A stretch of 64,000 nucleotides of DNA from Symbiodinium natans (lineage: Eukaryota > Sar > Dinophyceae > Suessiales > Symbiodiniaceae): positions 259,501-323,500 of the forward strand of contig CAJNDS010000180.1 in NCBI GenBank assembly GCA_905221605.1, written 5' to 3'. The translations under genes were made by a program, and so were the position numbers. Below are positions 50,952-60,002 of the stretch, one piece after another; within the stretch, counting starts at the first letter, position 1, and each line of letters opens with the position of its first letter. The notes under the pieces were generated by a model. That model saw nothing but the letters and a program-made list of their open reading frames with translations, ran no database searches and was not told the origin of the DNA.

Positions 50952-51282
50952 ATGCAGTCAATCGGCGTATGCGTGCACTTGGATGGCAGTGAAGCTGCTT
51001 ATGTCGAGTGGCACCAACTCCGGGCGGAGTGGCAAGCTTGTTGCAAACAGGGTTTAGGGTGTTTGCTCGGCCAGCAGACTGCCGCACACTGTGCACCGTG
51101 CGCTCTCCCTGCAAAAAGGTTTGCACGGGTTTGCACGTTTTTGCACGCGCCCCAGAACTTGTCACTTCGGTAACCCTAAACCCTAAGTCCTAAGCCCTAA
51201 AATTCACAGGCCAGATCTCCTGAAAAGTGCGGGCATCAACTTCAACGACAGCACCTTCACGGCTCTTTTGCAGCAGAGCTGA
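50952..51282 (+). CDS. Gene with a 40-nt telomere-repeat intron
   Basis: Exon 1 (frame from 50952; includes DGSEAAYVEWHQLRAEWQAC) ends APQNLSLR at 51169. The intron 51170-51209 runs GTAACCCTAAACCC to AATTCACAG. Exon 2 reads PDLLKSAGINFNDSTFTALL and QQS to TGA 51280-51282. Phases match (CG|G). Cleanest GT-AG tract intron in the window. Confidence 0.68.
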
Positions 51283-51385
51283 ATTTCCGAGGGGCGCAGG
51301 TGCTGCTCTATGCAGGGTCATGCTAAGAAAGCAGCGTTATAAGCATCAGAATCAGAATCTGATGATATTGATATATTGCTGCTAA

Positions 51386-51559
51386 TGGTTAGGGACAAAG
51401 AAGGCCGTGTCCTGGACACGCCATCGTCATATGTGACTCTTGTTGCGGAGGTTGGTGGGTTCGCAACATGCACGCCACGTTCAGACTCTGACCGCTAAGG
51501 ATGGAGTCCTGGACGGCGACTGTAGCACCTCGATGAACCTCGGCTGCCATGCTGCTGCC
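51386..51559 (+). CDS. Exon-like frames
   Basis: DKEGRVLDTPSSYVTLVAEV runs to TAA 51498. An overlapping second piece after GCTAAG reads DGVLDGDCSTSMNLGCHAAA. Confidence 0.45.
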
Positions 51560-51709
51560 ATGGGGTTTGGGGTGTAAAGTTGAGGGTTACGAACCCCCAA
51601 ACCCTCGAGCGATGAGAGGCCCTAAGCCTTAAGAGACTTGGGGCGAATGCAAAAAAGCAGTGGCTGAGAGTGTTTCGAGAGCCCCAGGACCGTTCTTGAC
51701 GCCCGCCAG

Positions 51710-51938
51710 GGGCTAACTTGCCCCGGTCGTGCATGCGCCAGAGGGCCCCAGAACGGCGCACAGACCAAACGGGGGTGTCCGAAGTTAGGGGGTACCTTAT
51801 TGGGGTCCTTATGAAACGTAAGGGGGCCCTGCTATTTGGGGATTTGTATGTTGGGTCCGCTGTTTTCGTAAACCTCCAAGCATCCTTCTCCCCGCCAAAG
51901 CAAGGAGCCCTTAAGCTCCCAAGGAACCACTTGAAGGG
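51710..51938 (+). CDS. Exons around a MITE C
   Basis: Exon 1 after CGCCAG reads ANLPRSCMRQRAPERRTDQT. MITE C 51777-51880 follows. Exon 2 reads PPKQGALKLPRNHLK and meets GGGTTTAGGG. Confidence 0.45.
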
Positions 51939-52213
51939 TTTAGGGTTTAGGGTTTAGGGTTTAGGGTTTAGGGTTTAGGGTTTAGGTTCATGGTACTTAA
52001 AATTAACCAACTCTAACTGCACTTATAAGCCAAATCATAGCCATATGGGGCCTCTGAGGGGCTTAGAATTTGGGCTATCATGGTTATAAGTGCAGTTATA
52101 GTTGCTTAGTAAGTACCATGAACACTTTAAAGCCTTAACGCCCTAAGCCTTAAGCCCTAAGCCCTAAACCCTAAACCCTAAACCCTAAACCCTAAACCCT
52201 AAACCCTAAACCC
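51938..52213. mobile_element. Foldback composite: TTTAGGG tract, MITE B, CCCTAAA tract
   Basis: 51938-51984 TTTAGGG units, 51985-52126 MITE B (GTTCATGGTACTTAAAATTA against AGTAAGTACCATGAAC), 52160-52213 CCCTAAA units. The whole block can fold on itself. Confidence 0.75.
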
Positions 52214-52232
52214 CAACTTGAACCTTCAAGCA

Positions 52233-52341
52233 GGCAACAAGTTTCTCCCAAGGATCCTGCGGACTCCGGAGTGGGACTTCGCAAAGTGGGGGCTCCAAGA
52301 GCACGGAGAGTCAGTTCTTGCGCGTTGTTTGGAGTTCGGAG
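52233..52341 (+). CDS. Exon ending at G|GTTTAGGG
   Basis: After TTCAAGCAG the frame reads GNKFLPRILRTPEWDFAKWG and ESVLARCLEFG, ending GGAG|GTTTAGGG. Unknown. Confidence 0.6.
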
Positions 52342-52440
52342 GTTTAGGGTTTAGGGTTTAGGGTTTAGGGTTTAGGGTTTAGGGTTTAGGGTTTAGGGTA
52401 TAATGCTTATTCGAGGCTTTCGAGCTCTTTTGCCCGGGGG

Positions 52441-52770
52441 TTGGTGGCATGTGGGAGGCGCACCCCAACCTTACAGGGCCCCTTGGGGACGTTCAAGTTG
52501 CGTCATCCGGACTTTCAAGTCGAAGACGTACCACCACCCGTCCTCCCCTGCCTAAAAACGGTCCCTAAAAAAGTAGACATCCCTGTGCCCCCCCGGATGT
52601 CCGGGGATTTCAAGAGTCGTAGTGGACGACCAGTGGCCCGGCACCAGGCTTTCAGCATCAAGGCACAAGGATCCGGAGACCTACTTCCAGCTGGGTGCTC
52701 AAAGTGTGCAAGGCCTCTGCGGTTCTCTGGCCATCTGAACGCCTCATCTAGGTTTCGAATTGCTACATAG
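52441..52770 (+). CDS. 109-codon open frame
   Basis: Includes LGTFKLRHPDFQVEDVPPPV and GDFKSRSGRPVARHQAFSIK, ending SSRFRIAT. Probably one or two exons. Confidence 0.5.
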   Translation: MVACGRRTPTLQGPLGTFKLRHPDFQVEDVPPPVLPCLKTVPKKVDIPVPPRMSGDFKSRSGRPVARHQAFSIKAQGSGDLLPAGCSKCARPLRFSGHLNASSRFRIAT

Positions 52771-52970
52771 ATGGTTTGGGTGCCCATTTAGGGGGCTCAG
52801 CGTGACACCATCCGTGCTTGAGGTTTGGGTTCGCTTTCAGCAACAAGAGTTGTGGGGCAAACCCTAAACCCTAATGAAACCGGGTGCCAAAAAAAAACCC
52901 TAAACCCTAAACCCTGAACCCTGAACCCTAAACCCTAAACCCTAATTAAACCTTACACCCTTGCGTTGCA

Positions 52971-53069
52971 GTTATCCGCCTTACCAGATCAGAAGCCACC
53001 AGGCCGGGCCAGTACAAGCCGAACTTAGACGCGGTGCGTCCGAAATTGGAGCGCGGGGACTTGGCATTG
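52971..53069 (+). CDS. Exon ending at G|GTTTAGGG
   Basis: After GTTGCAG the best frame reads VIRLTRSEATRPGQYKPNLD and AVRPKLERGDLAL, then TTG|GTTTAGGG. The upstream junction is GGGTGCCAAAAAAAAACCCTAAA (52882). Confidence 0.5.
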
Positions 53070-53205
53070 GTTTAGGGTTTAGGGTTTAGGGTTTAGGGTT
53101 TAGGATTAAGGGTTTAGGGTTTAGGGTTTAGGGTTTAGGGTTTGGGGGGGTGTAGGGTTGCGGGTTTCAGGGTGGTTTGTGCCTGTGTGTCAGCATACTG
53201 GCCCG

Positions 53206-53322
53206 GCAGACTTCAGAGGCCTGGATGTACAAGGGTGGTTTGGGGGGCTGCGTCAAGAGAGGGTTGGCGAATGTTTGCGCCCGGATGCCGGCGCAGATCA
53301 GGGCTGTTCCGCATTTGGAGTT
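53206..53322 (+). CDS. Terminal exon
   Basis: The frame ADFRGLDVQGWFGGLRQERV and RPDAGADQGCSAFGV runs to TGA. Confidence 0.45.
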
Positions 53323-53932
53323 TGAGCTTGTTCAAAAGTTGAGTCGAAGGTGAAGGGGTGCAGGGCCACCGTTCCAAGTACTTGGTACTCCAAACTCCAA
53401 ACATATTCGAGGGAGGAGTGATTCTTTGCAAAACAGATGCACTAATCCAGTGGCAGCAGGCAAAGCACGAGACAGCCGGGGACAGAGACAAACGTGATTT
53501 GCAGAATGGAAGAATCCTGCACTGTTAAGCCGTTAAGCCACCCTTGGTGCTGCCGCGTCTCACGAAGAAAGCTGCGGCGGAATGTGCGCCACATCCACTT
53601 CGGGTCCAGGCAGGTCCTTGCCAGCTACTGTAGCCTTCTTGCCCTGCTCTTTGACTTCTAATCCTAAACCCTAACCCTGAACCCTAAACCCTAAACCCTA
53701 AAGCCTAAAGCCCTAAACCCTAAAACCCGTGAACTGCCAAGGACCAAGAACATCCCGTTCCACAAGTTGCCTGCTCGAAAGCCTCTCAAGGATAGCCTGA
53801 GGTTTAGGGTTTGGGGTTTAGGGTTTAGGGTTTAGGGTTTAGGGATTATTACGGGGCAGAGAAGGGTTGGAAGGTTGGATATGCCGGGAACATGTCTCAA
53901 ATTTTCTCAGCCTGCATATCTCTGCTTCTGCA

Positions 53933-54314
53933 GTGCTTGCCGGGGTGGGTTGGCCCATGCTGACTGCTGAGCAGAGACGCCTTGTTCAGGATTGTCCGGG
54001 TACTTGCTGTACTCGCATCATATAGGCCAACGCTCTGTCATCTCCCAGTATAAGGCGCTGTTTGCAAGGCAACAAGGATTGGAGGAGGCGGGTGGTAGCT
54101 ATGCACAGGAGACCCCCAAGCTCTGTACTAAACCTCTTGGAGACTCTATGCCCGAGCCCAGCGCTAGGAGAGCGTCGGGCGGTTCGAAGTGGATGGCCGG
54201 GAGGGAGACCATTTGCCGGACAGGCACCTCCAAGGGCATAGAAGGATGGTCACACTTGCTTGTGCCCGGTCGTAGTCAGGGATCCCATCACCTCCCTAAC
54301 CCATCGTTGTCCTA
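53933..54314 (+). CDS. Exon-like frames
   Basis: After TCTGCAG: VLAGVGWPMLTAEQRRLVQD (stop 54025). An overlapping second frame reads SVISQYKALFARQQGLEEAG and SGGSKWMAGRETICRTGTSK to 54314. Confidence 0.45.
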
Positions 54315-54487
54315 AACCCCTAAACCCGAAACCCAAAAAACCCTGCAGGGCGAGCCGCGCCTTTTGTGAGGTCGCTGGCCAGGAGTTGCCCACTCTTGGG
54401 CACACGGCCCAGGTTACACAGCTCGGCCCTCATACCATCCGAGGTATAGAGAGGTATAGGCAGGGCGACATACTCACATATGTATGT

Positions 54488-54671
54488 ATAAATGTCGTGG
54501 TGGTGGTGGTGGTCGTGGTGGTGGTGGTGGTGGTGGTGGTGGTCGGGGTGGAGGTAGGGGTGGGGGCGGTGGTGGGGGTGGGGTGGCGGTGGGGGTGGTG
54601 GTGGCGGTGGCGGTGGCGGTCTTGGTCACGGTCACGGTCGCCGTCGTCGCCGTCGCCGCCGCCGCCGCAGC

Positions 54672-54703
<32 letters not shown>

Positions 54704-54716
54704 CAGTCTGAGTAGT
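54488..54716. repeat. GGT/GTC trinucleotide satellite
   Basis: GGT-type triplets, then GGGGTG, then CGTCGC triplets. Poly-glycine, valine and threonine/proline frames on both strands are artefacts of the repeat. Confidence 0.95.
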
Positions 54717-55140
54717 AAGTACTAAGTAGTAAGTAGTATGTAGTATGTAGTATAAGTAGTATAAGTAGTATAAGTAGTATAAGTAGTATAAGTAGTATAA
54801 GTAGTAAGTAGTAAAGTCGTCAAGTCCTAAAGTAATAAAGTAGTAAAGTAGGAAAGTAGTATAGTAGTAACGTAGTAACGTAGTAACGCAGTAACGTAGT
54901 AACGTAGCAACGTAGCAACGTAGTAACGTAGTAACGTAGTAAAGTAGTAAATTAGTGAAGTAGTGAAGTAGTGAAGTAGTGAAGTAATGAAGTAGTGAAG
55001 CAGTGAAGTAGTGAAGTAGCAAGAACTGCATAGTCAGTAGTCAGTGGTGAGTCCTTAGTAGTTGGTAGTTAGCAGTCAGTAGGTAGTAGGTAGTAGGTGG
55101 CTGGCTGGTAGTAGGCAATTGGTAGTAGGTAATTTTAACG
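54717..55140. repeat. AAGTAGTA-type minisatellite with drifting unit
   Basis: The units change in order: AAGTAGTATG, then AAGTAGTATA, AAGTAGTA, AACGTAGT, AAGTAGTG, then GGTAGT. TAC-rich minus frames over it are spurious. Confidence 0.93.
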
Positions 55141-55317
55141 CTACGCGACCCGCCTCGCCCTGGCCCAGAGCAGCCCCCTGAGCTTGTGGAGCATGCAAGC
55201 ACGGCATGTGCAAGCGGCTGCAGCTGCGCAGGAATCACATTTCATCAATTAGGTGTTCCTCGTTCGTGGCGCTTGCTCGAACGGCTCGGCGGCTCGTGGA
55301 AGGTTGGGGGGTGCGGG

Positions 55318-55331
55318 GGGGGGCGGTGTTG

Positions 55332-55382
<51 letters not shown>
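55318..55382. repeat. Poly-G run, about 50 bases
   Basis: Almost pure G from 55331 to 55380, preceded by GGGGGGGCGGTGTTGC. Could be real or a collapsed or expanded sequencing artefact. Confidence 0.9.
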
Positions 55383-55620
55383 GGGGTGGGGGTGAGGGTG
55401 GGTGGGCCAAGCCCAAAGCTGCCCTGGTCCTGTTGTGCCGTCCGGCCTCGGCGAATTGGTAATTTTAGTAGTCAGTAGCAGGTTGTCAGTAGTAAGTAGC
55501 AGTAGGGCAAACATCTAGCGTTTCAAGCAACTTCAACACGCAAAACAAGGTGGCTCATTCATTCGCTTGCCTGCGGGCCGATACCCCGTTCGATCAGTGC
55601 TCCCGAGGGTCAGGGGGCTG

Positions 55621-55703
55621 AGGGCTCTCGTGCGAGTCGAAACCTGCTTTGAATGGGGAGAGTGGCACCGTGGCACCTTCGGCCCGAGCATCGAGCCTCT
55701 GTT
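55621..55703 (+). CDS. Exon before a GTTTTGGGG/GTTTAGGG tract
   Basis: After GGGGGCTGAG the frame reads ALVRVETCFEWGEWHRGTFG and PSIEPL, ending CTCT|GTTTTGGGG. Confidence 0.5.
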
Positions 55704-56162
55704 TTGGGGTTTGGGGTTTAGGGTTTAGGGTTTAGGGTTTAGGGTTTAGGGTTAGGGTTTAAAAAGGGTTTAGGGTTCAAAGCCCTCTAAGATGCCACCA
55801 ACTCTGAACTGTAGAGCCCCCGCCCCCTGGGGCCCTAAATCATTGCCAGCATCAAGCCCCCTGTTACACTTCTATAACTTCAGGAGAGATACCTGCCCAA
55901 ACATGCCCATTCAAATTCAAACTTGGCGCTCTAGGCCTCCTGAAGGTGCGGCCCCTCTAAGCTCCAAACCCTAAACCCTAAACCCTGAGCGGTTCGTCCA
56001 GGCTCTGCGGCTGCCAAAAAAGCCCTATAAGCCCCGAAGCCGAGTCAAGGTCCCGACCTCTCCAAGTACTCGGATCGACCGCCGGAACCTTGGTAGAGGG
56101 GTTGGGGTTTCGGGTTTAGGGTTTAGGGTTTAGGGCTTAGGGTTTTATCCCCGGGAACGCGG

Positions 56163-56233
56163 GAAGGAGGGAATGAGGTACCCCATATGCACGCTTTGAG
56201 AAGGGATTTGCTAGGGTACCTCATTCCCTCCGT
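56163..56233. mobile_element. Small MITE (family F)
   Basis: GGAGGGAATGAGGTACCC and GGGTACCTCATTCCCTCC are perfect 18-base inverted repeats around a 30-base centre. Confidence 0.88.
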
Positions 56234-56255
56234 CCCTACGAAGAACCAGTAGCAG

Positions 56256-56403
56256 GGCGCTTCGGGTCAAGAATGGGTGCCACAACCCAGGAAACTGGCC
56301 ACTGGAGCTTCAGGGTCGCATGCTTCGGGGAGTTTCGGCTTTCCACAGTCCTCAGGCGCACGTGCAAGCTTTTATCCTGGGTACTGCCTGGGCCTAAATC
56401 GTA
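56256..56403 (+). CDS. Terminal exon
   Basis: After AGTAGCAG the frame reads RFGSRMGATTQETGHWSFRV and LSTVLRRTCKLLSWVLPGPK to TAG. Confidence 0.5.
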
Positions 56404-56682
56404 GCCCTAAACCGCAAACCCTAAACCCGGCCTCTTGGTTTCGTCCACTGTGACGATTATTCTTGTGTTATGGCGGGTGGGGCAGACTTCTCCGTGGGGT
56501 GATTTGTCAGGCTGATTTTATGTCGGCCTGGTTCAGGGTTTAGGGTTTAGGGTTTAGGGTTAGGGTTTAGGGTTTAGGGTTTCCAACAGAATCTCGGGTT
56601 GCTTGCTCAGAAGCATGCGGTGTCCATGTCCGAGGAGAGATCGCACTCATCACATGCCATGTCTGCTCCAGTATTTATACAG

Positions 56683-56790
56683 GTTTACGAAATAGGGGAC
56701 CCCCCAGGATAGACCCCGAATAGTAGGCTTCCTTTGCAATAAGGACCCGCAAGAAGGTACCCCTAATTTCGGACACCCCCCCCCATATCC
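56683..56790. mobile_element. MITE family C copy
   Basis: GTTTACGAAATAGGGGACCC to CCCTAATTTCGGACACCCCC; reverse orientation. Confidence 0.75.
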
Positions 56791-56884
56791 CGGTCCCCTT
56801 GCATTTTCTTGTTTTGTCATCACCCCACCCGATGTTGGAGTGTTACCCCACAAGTAGGTACATATTCATCCAAGTCTCCAGTAA

Positions 56885-56948
56885 CATATATATCTATATA
56901 TATATATATATCTCTATATATGTATATATATATATATATATAACTATA
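56885..56948. repeat. (TA)n microsatellite upstream of the glycosyltransferase
   Basis: TATATA with CTCTATA interruptions, about 65 bases before the start codon. Confidence 0.92.
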
Positions 56949-57013
56949 TAGACCCCCATGCGACGGCGGCTACCCAAGCATGAGTCCCAGTTTACGAAAC
57001 CTACCACTTGGCC

Positions 57014-58264
57014 ATGGCGGTTCGGTGGTACATGTTCTGCTTGGCGGCGGGCGCAGGCTTGCTGCTTCCGGTGCCCTTTTTCCTGTCTTTCCGCGAGACA
57101 ATGGAGGTGGTCAACAAGATCGATGTCGCGAAAAAGCTTAAGGATGTGGAAGATCTCACCATGTCCAGCGTCTCATACTTGACCGGCTTGTGCCCGGACC
57201 TTGATGCGGTGGGCGAAGCGACTCTGTGCCTAGGACGTGAGGTCAACGATTCCGACAACAAGCAAGCTTATCAGGAGGCAGCGTGGATAACGAAGCACGT
57301 GCTCTCGAGGTCTGCCGAGGATGCCTTCGAGGTCCAATATTTACCCAACGGGCGCTTCACTTATCCCAAGGCCACTGGCTTTGGCCAGTGGCAAGTGAGG
57401 CTGTCCCCGGAGAGTGTCGACTTGATCGACTCCGGCTGGTATCTGGCACGCACGGCGGAAGAGCCGTTGAGTGTGTGCTCAGAGACGGTGGCAGAAGAGG
57501 TGGTCTTTTTCAGAGGGTTCTTCTTCAAAGCTTTCCAGTACGGACATGTTCTACATGATTTGCTGCCGATGCTCATTTGGATGAGCGCTTCCCACCCAAA
57601 GGCTCGGGTGTTTTTGGAGTTGGACACACATTCGAAGATCCGGTCCTTCCTCGAATGGTTTGATCCAGATCTCTACAACAGGACCACTTTCGTGCACTCT
57701 GGATACGTGGTGTGTGCTGGCGCGTTGTGGCTGGTTGTCCCACAGGCACCCAGCCCACACGGACTTCGTATTCCCGCTCTGTTTAACAACTTGCGACGCC
57801 ACATCGCAAAGGTGCAGCCTACTTTTGAGGCGAGAAGCACCGTGTACGCGCTACGGCTGCCTTCTACGGCGGGGCATGGCCGCCTCTTGACAGAGGAGCA
57901 TTCCCAGGAGGTTGTGCAGACTGCTCAGAGCGCCCTTCTCCGACATGGAAGGCCTTCAGAAATCATTATCTTCAATGGGACATCCAATGGGAAGAAAACG
58001 GCGACTTTCAGAGAGCAGTATCAGATTTTCAGCTCGGCCGTCCTGGTCTTCGGCCCTCATGGTACGGCTTTCTCGAACATCCTCTGGATGCCCTGCGCCG
58101 TGCCTGTGGCAGCAATCGAGTTCATTTGCGGGGCTCACTCTCTCAAGGTTCGCGGATGTGAGTTGCCAGATGGCAATGTGCGCCTGGCCACCTATTTCAG
58201 CCTGGAAGGTAGCATCTCCTGGGTGACGCTGGGCAGGCAGAATAAGCCAAAGCGGGTAATTTGA
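57014..58264 (+). CDS. GT61-type glycosyltransferase (EOGT/POMGNT2-like), intronless
   Basis: A 416-residue protein from the ATG at 57014 (an in-frame TTG lies two codons earlier). Residues about 6-26 form a single hydrophobic segment (FCLAAGAGLLLPVPFFL): a type II membrane anchor for the ER/Golgi. The catalytic part shows GHVLHDLLPMLIWM near 175-190, the conserved strand with LPSTAGHGRLLTEE near 280, and VFGPHGTAFSNILWMP near 345-360, the hallmark of family 61 (DUF563). It likely transfers a sugar to glycoproteins; donor unknown. No tract or MITE interrupts it, unlike its neighbours, which suggests retroposition or recent arrival. The downstream TATG repeat could lie in its 3' region. Confidence 0.87.
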   Translation: MAVRWYMFCLAAGAGLLLPVPFFLSFRETMEVVNKIDVAKKLKDVEDLTMSSVSYLTGLCPDLDAVGEATLCLGREVNDSDNKQAYQEAAWITKHVLSRSAEDAFEVQYLPNGRFTYPKATGFGQWQVRLSPESVDLIDSGWYLARTAEEPLSVCSETVAEEVVFFRGFFFKAFQYGHVLHDLLPMLIWMSASHPKARVFLELDTHSKIRSFLEWFDPDLYNRTTFVHSGYVVCAGALWLVVPQAPSPHGLRIPALFNNLRRHIAKVQPTFEARSTVYALRLPSTAGHGRLLTEEHSQEVVQTAQSALLRHGRPSEIIIFNGTSNGKKTATFREQYQIFSSAVLVFGPHGTAFSNILWMPCAVPVAAIEFICGAHSLKVRGCELPDGNVRLATYFSLEGSISWVTLGRQNKPKRVI

Positions 58265-58331
58265 CGGTTTGACGGTGCCAAGATGGTGTTATGAAGCTGA
58301 CACAAAACTGGAACAAATACACGCGTATATA

Positions 58332-58400
58332 TGTCTGTATGTATGTATGTATGTATGTATGTATGTATGTATGTATGTATGTATGTATGTATGTATGTGT
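58332..58400. repeat. (TATG)n tetranucleotide repeat
   Basis: About 16 copies of GTAT, starting 70 bases after the glycosyltransferase stop. Confidence 0.95.
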
Positions 58401-58553
58401 ATACATCTATGACTAGAGACTAGAGCTCTGCAGACTCTATTTAGCACCACCAAGAGGCTTCAAGCAGTGCAGCGGCCCCACCATCATACTTCCATCTCAA
58501 CCGCTTTTTGCAAGAGTCCATGGTGCGTTTAGGGTTTAGGGTTTAGGGTTTAG

Positions 58554-58703
58554 GGCAGCCAAGGAAGTATTTCCATGTCATGGTGCAGAGTGTCTCCGAC
58601 GAGGTCAGCAACTTCATGAAAGTCGACCTGGCAGGTTTTGGCCAGGCCTTGGATGCAGCTTTGGTGCATGTGAACGGCAAGAAAGGAGGCTGATTCCGAC
58701 CAC
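58554..58703 (+). CDS. Terminal exon starting right after TTTAG of a tract
   Basis: The tract 58527-58553 ends TTTAG and the frame reads QPRKYFHVMVQSVSDEVSNF, MKVDLAGFGQALDAALVHVN, GKKGG, TGA. CATGGTGC occurs before the tract and about 40 bases after it. Unknown. Confidence 0.55.
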
Positions 58704-58849
58704 GCTGTTCGCCAGCCGCCAGCTCTTAGATGATGCGAGCCGCCCGGCGCGGGGGTGAGTTTCCACAGCTCAGAAGGCTCCAGGTGAACATGAACTCTAG
58801 GGGTCGTACTAATAGCATTGCCTCATGGTCCCGCTATATTTCTGCTATA

Positions 58850-58888
58850 ATCACCCCCCCCCCCCCCCCCCAAAAAAAAAAAAAAAAC
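58850..58888. repeat. C-run followed by A-run
   Basis: About 18 C then 16 A, as in the left arm of MITE A copy 3; the rest of the MITE is not recognisable. Confidence 0.85.
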
Positions 58889-58945
58889 CTCTTCTCCTTA
58901 TTCCGGCCCCTGTAGCAGCAATGGACTAAAGGTTGGCTGTTTGGT

Positions 58946-59054
58946 ACCCAGCTGGTGGCACAGCATCCGACGAGCCATGCAGTCTCGGCGCGCTTCGACA
59001 TGATCCGCCTTGCTGGTCAAGCGGCGATCACGCCCGCCTTTCACGGCTTCTGCT
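58946..59054 (+). CDS. Terminal exon
   Basis: The frame TQLVAQHPTSHAVSARFDMI and RLAGQAAITPAFHGFC runs to TGA. Confidence 0.5.
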
Positions 59055-59279
59055 GATCCGGGCGCTCTTTCTTGCAGGGTATGGAAAACCCGAAGCCCTA
59101 ACCCCTAGTTGCTAATTTTATATGAATCAGATACTTTTGATGATGTATACCAATCATAAATATACTTATCGATCCTGTAGTGTGGCTAGTCTTGGCGGGT
59201 GGCCAAAAAACCCTAAACCGAAAACCCCAAACCCTAAACCCCAAACCCTAAAACCCTATAAACCCTAAACCCCTAAAGA

Positions 59280-59385
59280 ATGAACCTTGACCTTGAAGAC
59301 CTTCCACCGCCCGACTTCACAAGCAAGGCCGGGCAGCTCCTCCGAGCTGTTTGGGGTCGACGTTGCGGGTTCGGTTTGGTTGTGG
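59280..59385 (+). CDS. Exon before MITE I
   Basis: The frame NLDLEDLPPPDFTSKAGQLL and RAVWGRRCGF reaches the MITE. It follows a degenerate CCCTAAA tract that starts at GGCGGGTGGCCAAAAAA. Confidence 0.5.
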
Positions 59386-59394
59386 ACTCACCGT

Positions 59395-59540
59395 GGGGAC
59401 CAAATGAACCCCAAAATTGGGGTCATATACCCCACTACTACTCTAACCCCTGTTTTAAGGTATATGAACCATAAACCCTATACTACTATAATCCCTATTA
59501 AGGCATATGAACCCTAAACCCTTCTAGGGTTCATTTCGTC
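59395..59540. mobile_element. MITE family I
   Basis: GGGGACCAAATGAACCC against GGGTTCATTTCGTCCCC (16 of 17 paired). The inside has two related halves ending GCATATGAACC and GGTATATGAACC. Confidence 0.88.
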
Positions 59541-59736
59541 CCCAAGGCAGGGGAAGTCAAACGGGAGCCCAACAGTTTGTCTTTGAGGAGGCGATCTTGA
59601 GGGGATAGAGGGAGCCACGAGGTTCCTAAGATCCCCCCCTAAACCCTAAACCCTAAACCCTAAACCCTAAACCCTAAACCCTAAACCCTAAACCCTAAAC
59701 CCTAAACCCTAAACCCTAAACCCTAAACCCCCAAAC

Positions 59737-59820
59737 CGGGGCTTTCATGGGCCAGAAGCTACTGAAGGGCATCCCCCATGTCGTTCCAAAACGCCGAGGG
59801 CATCTAAGGGTTTCAAGGTT
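59737..59820 (+). CDS. Short exon after a CCCTAAA tract
   Basis: The frame GAFMGQKLLKGIPHVVPKRR then GHLRVSR. Tract 59639-59732 lies upstream. Confidence 0.4.
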
Positions 59821-60002
59821 TAGGGTGTGGCATCCAAAAGAAGGGGGTTTAGGGTTCTAGGGCCCCGGCTGGCTGCAAGAGACCTGGATGCAAACATAAA
59901 AGGGTCTAGGGCTTCGGGAAAGGGTTTAGGGTTCAGGGTTTGTAGTACTGGCTAGGCATGGTTACACTGGCAAAAGGGCCAAAAGCCACCAAAGCACCCC
60001 CC

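Noticed and set aside
54474-55031. 185-codon minus-strand ORF
   Set aside because: It is entirely a translation of the trinucleotide and AAGTAGTA repeats (poly Tyr/Leu/Thr/Pro).
58197-58406. 69-codon minus-strand ORF with TYIH repeats
   Set aside because: Pure product of the (TATG)n repeat after the glycosyltransferase.
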